Assembly: GCA_036377415.1 (NCBI GenBank)
Contig: DASUYK010000034.1
Location: 1-32,648 of the forward strand
Length of the DNA: 32,648 bases
Source: DASUPK01 sp036377415
GTDB taxonomy: Bacteria > Actinomycetota > Thermoleophilia > Solirubrobacterales > 70-9
Direction of reading: 5' to 3'
Shown here: positions 28,156-32,648 of the stretch, piece by piece
Numbering within the stretch: position 1 is the first letter of the stretch
How the letters are laid out: every line of letters starts with the position of its first letter
Made by a program: the position numbers and the translations under genes
Notes under the pieces: generated by a model
The model's database searches: none
What the model saw: only the letters and a program-made list of their open reading frames with translations
Told to the model about the DNA's origin: nothing

Positions 28156-29829
28156 CTATCTGGCCTCCTGCTTCTTCTTCCGCTTCTTGGGCTTCGCGAG
28201 AGGTTTGGGCGGCTTGCCGAACTCCTGCGTGCACGTGCCGCCCTGGCATCGGCTGAGGAAGGCGAGCTTCTTCAGCAGGTACTTCCGGACGCGGAAATAG
28301 CGGGAGTCCTTGTAGATCGACTTGAGCTGGAGCGGGTCGGTGCGCAGGTCGTACATCTCCCGGTTCCCGTTCGAGTACTTGACCAGGATGTAACGGCCCG
28401 TGCGGACCGCGCGGTACTTGGGGGCGACGATCGCGCGGGAGATCTGCGCGGTCCGATCGAGGTCGAGGTTCTTCACGTACTTGCTGGACCGGGCCTTCGC
28501 CGAGGAGGCCGAGACCGGCGTTCCGGGCTCGTTCGTCGCGCCCGGGGGTCCGGTCTCGATCAGGATCGGCCTGGTCGAGCGCAGGTTCGGGTCTCGCGCG
28601 TAGGGGAGGAGCGAGCGGCCGTCCTGCTGGAGCCCCGGGTTGGCATCGGCGATCTTCGCGATCGTCGCCGTGATGTCGCCGTTCCAGACCGGGGCACGGG
28701 GGATGCTGCCGGGGGGGATCCCGGGACCGCGGATCATGAGCGGCACCTTGATCGAGGGCTCGTACGGGGCGAACTTGCCCTGGTGAAGGCGGTGCTGGCC
28801 CTGCATGAATCCGTTGTCCGAGGTGAAGAGGATGTAGGTGTTGTCGAGCTCGCCCTTGGTGGATAGCTCGTTCACGATCCGCTCGATCGCCTCGTCGACC
28901 GCGAGCAGAGAGGCGAGCCGTCGCTGATAGCGCGCCTGGATCTTGGTGATCAGCCCGCCGCCGAAGCGGCGGATCACCCGGATCCAGCCCGGCTTGTCCT
29001 TCACCTGCTTCTCGTTGAAGCTCTTGTCGATCGGCAGGGGGGCAGTGGCGAACGCGCCGGAGTGGCGTGCCGCCGGATCGGCGGGGTCGTGAGGGGCGAA
29101 GAACTGGACCTGCATGTAGAGCGGCGCCCCGGCGTGGTTGTCGAAGTGGTTGTCGATCCGGTCCACCGCGATATCCGCGTACACGTCGGTCTGGTAGTCG
29201 GTGTCCTGGTACTGCTTGAGGACCCCGTTCTCGTTCAGAGAGAAGCCGCGGTATGCCGAGGACGGTTTGATGAACGCGTAGAACTCCCCTCGCGAGGCGG
29301 GGGTCAGCCCGGCCGCGAACGGACCCCAGCCGGGCGGGACGTACTCCTCGTTCGTCGTCACCCCGAAGCCGTTCGGCATTTTCCCGACGTGGATCGTCCG
29401 GTACCCGGCCTGCTGCAGCCAGACAGGGAGAGCGTTCTTGTCGTTGAACTTGCTGTAGCCGCCCGCCGGCGGGGTGTTTCCCATCACCCCGTGGTTGTGG
29501 GCGTATTGGCCCGTCTGGACCGTGATCCGCGACGGGCAGCAGAGGGGCATCGAAACGTAGGCGTACGGGAAGCTCGCGCCCTGATTCCCGATCAGGTTCT
29601 GGGTGAGGGGCATCGCGATCATGTCCCGCACCGTCTGATCGTCGGTCGTGAACATGATCACATTCGGCTTGCTGCTCGCCGCCTCGGAGCGCTCGCCGCG
29701 GGCCAGCAGAGCGAGCAGGCTCACGCATGCGAGGACCACGGCGATCGTGCCGGCCCTGATCGCTCGAGCGCGAGTCGACCCCTGCCCCGAAGCCGCCGTC
29801 TGAGTTGCCTGCATTCCCGAACCGGGCAT
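28156..29829 (-). CDS. secreted sulfatase (FGly-dependent)
   Basis: 557 residues from ATG 29829, or ATG 29814. It has an N-terminal hydrophobic segment (AGTIAVVLACVSLLALLA) with possible cleavage near RSEA, then the sulfatase fold. Metal-binding residues are in MFTTDDQTVRD (D63, D64). The formylglycine motif is CCPSR with C97 as the residue to be converted, followed by TGQYAHNHGV. Later come FFAPHDPADP, TSDNGFMQGQHRLHQGKFAPYEPS and RSTRPILIETGP. The size and motifs resemble N-acetylglucosamine-6-sulfatase or arylsulfatase relatives. The C-terminus is a Lys-rich tail. It releases sulfate from sugars or aryl esters outside the cell. A formylglycine-generating enzyme is not encoded in the window. 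Confidence 0.88.
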   Translation of the reverse strand: MPGSGMQATQTAASGQGSTRARAIRAGTIAVVLACVSLLALLARGERSEAASSKPNVIMFTTDDQTVRDMIAMPLTQNLIGNQGASFPYAYVSMPLCCPSRITVQTGQYAHNHGVMGNTPPAGGYSKFNDKNALPVWLQQAGYRTIHVGKMPNGFGVTTNEEYVPPGWGPFAAGLTPASRGEFYAFIKPSSAYRGFSLNENGVLKQYQDTDYQTDVYADIAVDRIDNHFDNHAGAPLYMQVQFFAPHDPADPAARHSGAFATAPLPIDKSFNEKQVKDKPGWIRVIRRFGGGLITKIQARYQRRLASLLAVDEAIERIVNELSTKGELDNTYILFTSDNGFMQGQHRLHQGKFAPYEPSIKVPLMIRGPGIPPGSIPRAPVWNGDITATIAKIADANPGLQQDGRSLLPYARDPNLRSTRPILIETGPPGATNEPGTPVSASSAKARSSKYVKNLDLDRTAQISRAIVAPKYRAVRTGRYILVKYSNGNREMYDLRTDPLQLKSIYKDSRYFRVRKYLLKKLAFLSRCQGGTCTQEFGKPPKPLAKPKKRKKKQEAR

Positions 29830-29935
29830 CAGACGAACATAACGACGGCGCTAGCGCGAAGTTGCGGATCACCCACCGCGACGCCGGTGCCGATGAGTAC
29901 GTGATTTTCCTGCTCGTCAGTAGTTCTCCACGCAG

Positions 29936-29998
29936 TCTCCCCGTACTTCCTCACGGGTCTTCCCGTACTTCCTCACGTTGTTGTCGAGTGCCCTCACG
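29936..29998 (+). repeat. three phased direct repeats upstream of the EAL gene
   Basis: CCCGTACTTCCTCACG occurs twice (29940-29955 and 29962-29977; with the four bases before each, 19 of 20 match). A third partial copy, CCTCACG, is at 29992-29998. Spacing is 22 and then 21 bases, two helical turns. The array lies between the divergent sulfatase and EAL starts, so it is a candidate operator array for either gene. Confidence 0.65.
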
Positions 29999-30012
29999 GT
30001 GATCCTTGCCAG

Positions 30013-30794
30013 GTGGCCGAAGGAATGGAATCCGGGCCGGGGGGAGCGGTGCGGGCGGTATCGATCGAATGGTCGCGGCGGATCCGCGATGCGCTCGACC
30101 GCAATCGGTTCGCGATTCACGCGCAGCGCATCGTCGACGTCGCCAGCGGCGAGACGATGCGACACGAGTTGTTCCTGCGGATGGTCGAGGATGATGAGAG
30201 GGTGGTTCCGGCCGTAGAGTTCGTGGTGGCGGCCGAGGAGTTCGGGTCGATCGGCGAGATCGACGGCTGGGTAACCGGGAAGGCGATCGAGATCGCATCC
30301 TCGGGCCGCGCCGTCCACCTCAACCTCTCGATGCGCTCGCTCGACACCGCCCTGCTTGGGCTGATCGGCAACCGGCTCGAGGAGGCGGGAGCCGATCCGG
30401 GCGACCTGGTCTTCGAGCTCGGCGAGAAGCAGCTCGCCGACGCCGGTGCGGATCGAGTCGAGTTCGTCAGATCGGTTGGCGAGCTCGGCTGCCGTCTCGC
30501 CGTGGACAACTACGTGGGCGTGGGGCGGTGGACCTCCCTGCTCGGCCGGTTTCCGCTCAGCTACATCAAGCTGGGCCCGGAGCTGATCGCCGGCGTCTCC
30601 GGGAACGCCGCGAGCCGGAGCAAGGTGACGAGCATCGTCCTCGGGGGCCACCGGAACGGCCAGCGGATCATCGCGCAGGGGGTAGAGGACCTCCTCACCC
30701 TCGACGCGCTGCCGGACTCGGAGTCGACGAAGCCCAGGGCCACGTCTTCGGCCCGGCGGAGCCGGTCGAGCAGGTCCTCGGCTCGGCGATCTGA
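30013..30794 (+). CDS. degenerate EAL-domain protein, frameshifted near its 3' end
   Basis: The frame begins at GTG 30013 or ATG 30025. EAL motifs are recognisable but altered: HELFLRM in place of the EAL tripeptide (E52), NLS (N104), FELGEKQ (E135), AVDNYVGVG where DDFGxG is expected (D165 kept, the second D is N166), YIKLG (K186) and AQGVE (E224). The unshifted frame then degrades into Ser/Arg-rich sequence and runs to 30972 through a tRNA gene. Moving to the -1 frame at about 30717 instead restores LGVDEAQGHVFGPAEPVEQVL, the family's usual ending, and a stop at 30794. Insertion of one base (GGACTCGG to GGACCTCGG) would repair it. The missing DD motif suggests a c-di-GMP-binding or scaffold role rather than phosphodiesterase activity. 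Confidence 0.75.
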
Positions 30795-30921
30795 CGCAGA
30801 TCGAAGCGGTGCTCTGAGTGACCGCACTTCGGGCACTGGGGGGAGATTGCCTTGCCCTCATTCGGGAAGTCTGAGCGCCTCTGCGAGCACGTCACGGCTT
30901 TGCATCAGCGCTCTGTCGAGG

Positions 30922-31005
30922 TGCGGCTGGAGGGACTCGAACCCCCAAGGGCTTGCGCCCACGGCGTCCTGAACGCCGCGCGTAGACCAATTCCGCCACA
31001 GCCGC
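30922..31005 (-). tRNA. tRNA-Leu(CAG)
   Basis: 84 bases. The acceptor GCGGCTG (31005 side) pairs with CAGCCGC. The anticodon arm CGGCG-TTCAGGA-CGCCG gives anticodon CAG. A long variable arm, GGGCGCAAGCCC, confirms a class II tRNA. The T arm contains GGTTCGAGTCC. The 3' CCA is not encoded (ACC is followed by T). A -10-like TACATT lies at 31016-31021 on the minus strand. Confidence 0.93.
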
Positions 31006-31015
31006 GGGTAGGAGA

Positions 31016-31021
31016 AATGTA
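31016..31021 (-). promoter_or_regulatory. -10 box for tRNA-Leu
   Basis: TACATT read on the minus strand, 11 bases before the tRNA 5' end. The best -35 candidate (TTCGAC, 31036-31041) has a short spacer. Confidence 0.4.
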
Positions 31022-31162
31022 GCGCGCAACCGTTGGTCGAAATGCTCTTCCGGTGGCGTGCCGTGATCGAACATGTTCGTGTGTGTGTGGAGGATGGGCC
31101 GGACGGAACGGATCGGCCGTGGGGACTGCTGGCACCCGGGCCGAGCTCCCAGGAGCCTTGGC

Positions 31163-31168
31163 TACACT
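31163..31168 (+). promoter_or_regulatory. -10 box for tRNA-Glu
   Basis: TACACT, 19 bases before the tRNA-Glu 5' end. No convincing -35 is seen. Confidence 0.4.
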
Positions 31169-31187
31169 GCCGACCCGTCAGCTACAC

Positions 31188-31260
31188 GCCGCTATCGTCT
31201 AGGGGACTAGGACGCCGGATTCTCAGTCCGGAAACCCGGGTTCGAATCCCGGTAGCGGTG
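31188..31260 (+). tRNA. tRNA-Glu(CTC)
   Basis: 73 bases. GCCGCTA pairs with TAGCGGT. The anticodon arm CCGGA-TTCTCAG-TCCGG gives anticodon CTC. The D arm (TCGTCTAGGGGACTAGGA) and T arm (CCCGGGTTCGAATCCCGG) are typical. CCA is not fully encoded (G is followed by CCT). Confidence 0.95.
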
Positions 31261-31853
31261 CCTCACGGAAAGCCTGCAAACCGGGCCCTTTCTCAGCTCA
31301 GAGGAGCCCGTGCAGAGCGCAGGGATTTCCAGATGGCAACGTGGGTGGCAACGCCCCAGCTCGGCGCAGCCAGACGGGCTCGACTGCCCAAACGCCGAGC
31401 CCGCCCCAAGCCCCTTCCTCTTCCAGTCACCGCGCTCCTCCTGAGAGGGGGTGGGCCGCAGGGTAGCGGCGCACTCCCGATGGCTCGGGACCACCCGCGA
31501 ACGAGGCCCGCGGGCACATATCAACCGGCCTCGCAGGACCCACTCGGGTCCACCGCGGCGCCATCTGTCGAAGCGAAGAACCGGCGAGGAGCCCGCGGTC
31601 CGGCATTTGCATAACGACTCGGAGCCGTAACCGACGCGATGACTCGGTGAACAGCGCGGCGAGTCTGACCGGGACCGCACCCGTGCCCAGCCCCGCACGC
31701 CCATACCCGTTGCGAGTGAGCTGGGGAGGGTCTCCCACACCAGGAGGCCCTTACCCATCCCTGCCCGACTGCCCACCCCATCGCTGCGACGCGTCGAGGG
31801 CGGCGTAGCTAGCCACTTCAGTCGCCCCGGGGTCGCGGGATACTGCGTGGGCG
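31261..31853. other. gene-free stretch after tRNA-Glu
   Basis: About 590 bases with no convincing gene. Open frames here overlap the tRNA or are Arg/Ser/Pro-rich, without start sites or motifs. TGGCAACG occurs twice 12 bases apart (31334-31341 and 31346-31353). No copy of the tRNA 3' end (attachment-site style) and no integrase remnant were found. A GATACT box at 31839-31844 may be the promoter of the next gene. Confidence 0.6.
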
Positions 31854-32258
31854 ATGTCGGAGGAGAACGTCGAAGCCGTCCGCGACGCGGCTGCCGCCTT
31901 CAACCGTGGTGACCTGGATACCTGGTCCGAGTTCTGGACGGACGACATCGACTACCGGGCGATCGAGGGCGCGATCGATGACCGTGGCCCGATGCACGGC
32001 AAGGCTGCAGTGCGCGCTTACGTGCAGGACTGGCTCGACAATTTCGACAACTTCAGGTCTGAGGCGGTCGAGCTCCTGGACGCAGGGGAAGACACCGTCA
32101 TCGCCGTTGTGAGGATCAGCGGGCTCGCAAAGCTGAGCGGCATTGAGACCGATCTGACTTACGCCGCTCTCTACACGATCCGGGACGGGAAGATCGCACG
32201 GGGCCGGGAGTACTGGACACGAGACGAAGCCCTCGAAGCCGCCGGGCTGCGGGAGTAG
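31854..32258 (+). CDS. SnoaL-like / NTF2-fold protein
   Basis: 134 residues. The opening MSEENVEAVRDAAAAFNRGDLDTW and the segments EFWTDDIDYRAIEG, GPMHGKAAVRAYVQDWLDNFDNF and LYTIRDGKIARGREYWTRDEALEAAGL are typical of the SnoaL/NTF2-like superfamily, small cone-shaped alpha+beta proteins that bind or convert hydrophobic small molecules. No specific substrate can be assigned. There is no ribosome site before the ATG, but a GATACT -10-like box ends 9 bases upstream, so the mRNA may be leaderless. The next small gene follows closely and may be co-transcribed. Confidence 0.8.
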   Translation: MSEENVEAVRDAAAAFNRGDLDTWSEFWTDDIDYRAIEGAIDDRGPMHGKAAVRAYVQDWLDNFDNFRSEAVELLDAGEDTVIAVVRISGLAKLSGIETDLTYAALYTIRDGKIARGREYWTRDEALEAAGLRE

Positions 32259-32318
32259 GCGATGTCGCAGGAGAAGGTTCAGTATGCGGATGACACCCTT
32301 CAACGGAGGGAGGACCGA

Positions 32319-32591
32319 ATGGTTTTGTCTACCGCGAAGATCGAGGATTTCGACCGCTTCTGGAACGCGTTCTCCACAAAGGGCGCCGAGAAGCGAAAGC
32401 AGCACGGGAGCAAGGGCTCGCACGTCTTTCGCGATCCAAACGATGATCGCCGGGTCTGGGTGGTTTTCGACTTGGACGAGGAGGGTTATAGGAACCTCAT
32501 GTCTGATCCCGACATGCCGGCGATCTTTGAGGAAGGCGGACTCCAGGGTCGGCCCCAGGCGGCGGAGTTCGCCCGCGAGCACGACGCCTAG
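32319..32591 (+). CDS. conserved hypothetical protein, small ABM-like fold
   Basis: 90 residues from ATG 32319, chosen because GGAGGGAGG sits 5 bases upstream. The frame also opens at ATG 32262, which has its own weaker site. The protein reads MVLSTAKIEDFDRFWNAFSTKG, then KRKQHGSKGSHVFRDPNDDRRVWVVFDLDEEGYRNLMSDPDMPAIFEEGG. This is a beta-alpha-beta pattern like that of small stand-alone ferredoxin-like proteins (ABM/YciI-like). I recall similar unnamed proteins in Thermoleophilia, but the function is unknown. It follows the SnoaL-like gene by about 60 bases on the same strand. Confidence 0.7.
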   Translation: MVLSTAKIEDFDRFWNAFSTKGAEKRKQHGSKGSHVFRDPNDDRRVWVVFDLDEEGYRNLMSDPDMPAIFEEGGLQGRPQAAEFAREHDA

Positions 32592-32648
32592 TTCCAAAGC
32601 GAACTGACCGAACGAATCCGGGGGCGGGCCGCTCAAGCCGCCGGGCTG

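Noticed and set aside
28130..29872. 580-codon minus-strand frame longer than the sulfatase gene
   Set aside because: Out of frame with the sulfatase motifs, Pro/Arg-rich; only the 28156-29829 frame makes a sulfatase.
29917..30861. minus-strand frame opposite the EAL gene, with a protein-like tail
   Set aside because: The tail is only the translation of the two tandem repeats; the rest is antisense to EAL.
30695..30895. short minus-strand frame with CPKCGH, zinc-ribbon-like
   Set aside because: Single cysteine pair only, and most of it is antisense to the restored EAL ending.
30795..30972. unshifted 3' extension of the EAL gene
   Set aside because: Ser/Arg-rich, ends inside tRNA-Leu; its last residues are the translated complement of the tRNA.
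31033..31614. 193-codon plus-strand frame across tRNA-Glu
   Set aside because: It reads through the tRNA gene and shows no motif or ribosome site.

Overview
The window is high-GC DNA with GTG and TTG starts, strong purine-rich ribosome sites in places, and apparently leaderless promoters. The gene content (two-subunit 2-oxoacid:ferredoxin oxidoreductase, DosS-like GAF kinase, MEDS/HATPase regulator, CsoR, SnoaL-like proteins) suggests an actinobacterium, probably of the Thermoleophilia/Solirubrobacterales type. That placement is inference from gene families, not from a marker gene. No insertion sequence, prophage or CRISPR array is visible. Two otherwise intact genes carry single-base lesions, so either recent decay or assembly error has to be kept in mind.

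1-8963 (+): a lipid/polyketide locus. It starts inside a PfaA-like type I synthase (end of a carrier domain, then ketoreductase and dehydratase). A very large single-chain biotin-dependent acyl-CoA carboxylase follows, interrupted by one in-frame TAG, and then an Sfp-type phosphopantetheinyl transferase. The three are tightly spaced or overlapping and would supply extender units, assemble the chain and activate the carrier domains.

8960-12870: small genes on both strands. These are a HEAT-repeat protein, a YdhR-like monooxygenase-fold protein, a 61-residue protein behind a structured leader, a DEAD-box RNA helicase, a zinc-ribbon/HTH protein, and a CsoR copper sensor with a clear operator and leaderless promoter. 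12871-15784 encodes KorA/KorB, the CoA-dependent 2-oxoacid:ferredoxin oxidoreductase. 15944-18607 holds a helical coiled-coil protein, a NarL-type response regulator and a convergent DosS-like histidine kinase whose stop codon touches that of the regulator.

18784-25292: an RNA-repair and translation-quality neighbourhood. A bacterial eRF1-like (baeRF) protein is divergent from archease. A phosphoribosyltransferase/dienelactone-hydrolase fusion follows, running tail to tail into RtcB RNA ligase. RtcB is the last gene of a minus-strand operon with a CapA-like phosphatase and a secreted GH25 lysozyme. This is the best candidate for an under-described functional module in the window.

25416-32648: a MEDS-HATPase regulator, a minus-strand operon (sulfatase, CoA-transferase, small secreted protein), a degenerate and frameshifted EAL protein behind three phased repeats, tRNA-Leu(CAG) and tRNA-Glu(CTC), a gene-free stretch of about 590 bases, and two small stand-alone enzymes or hypothetical proteins.
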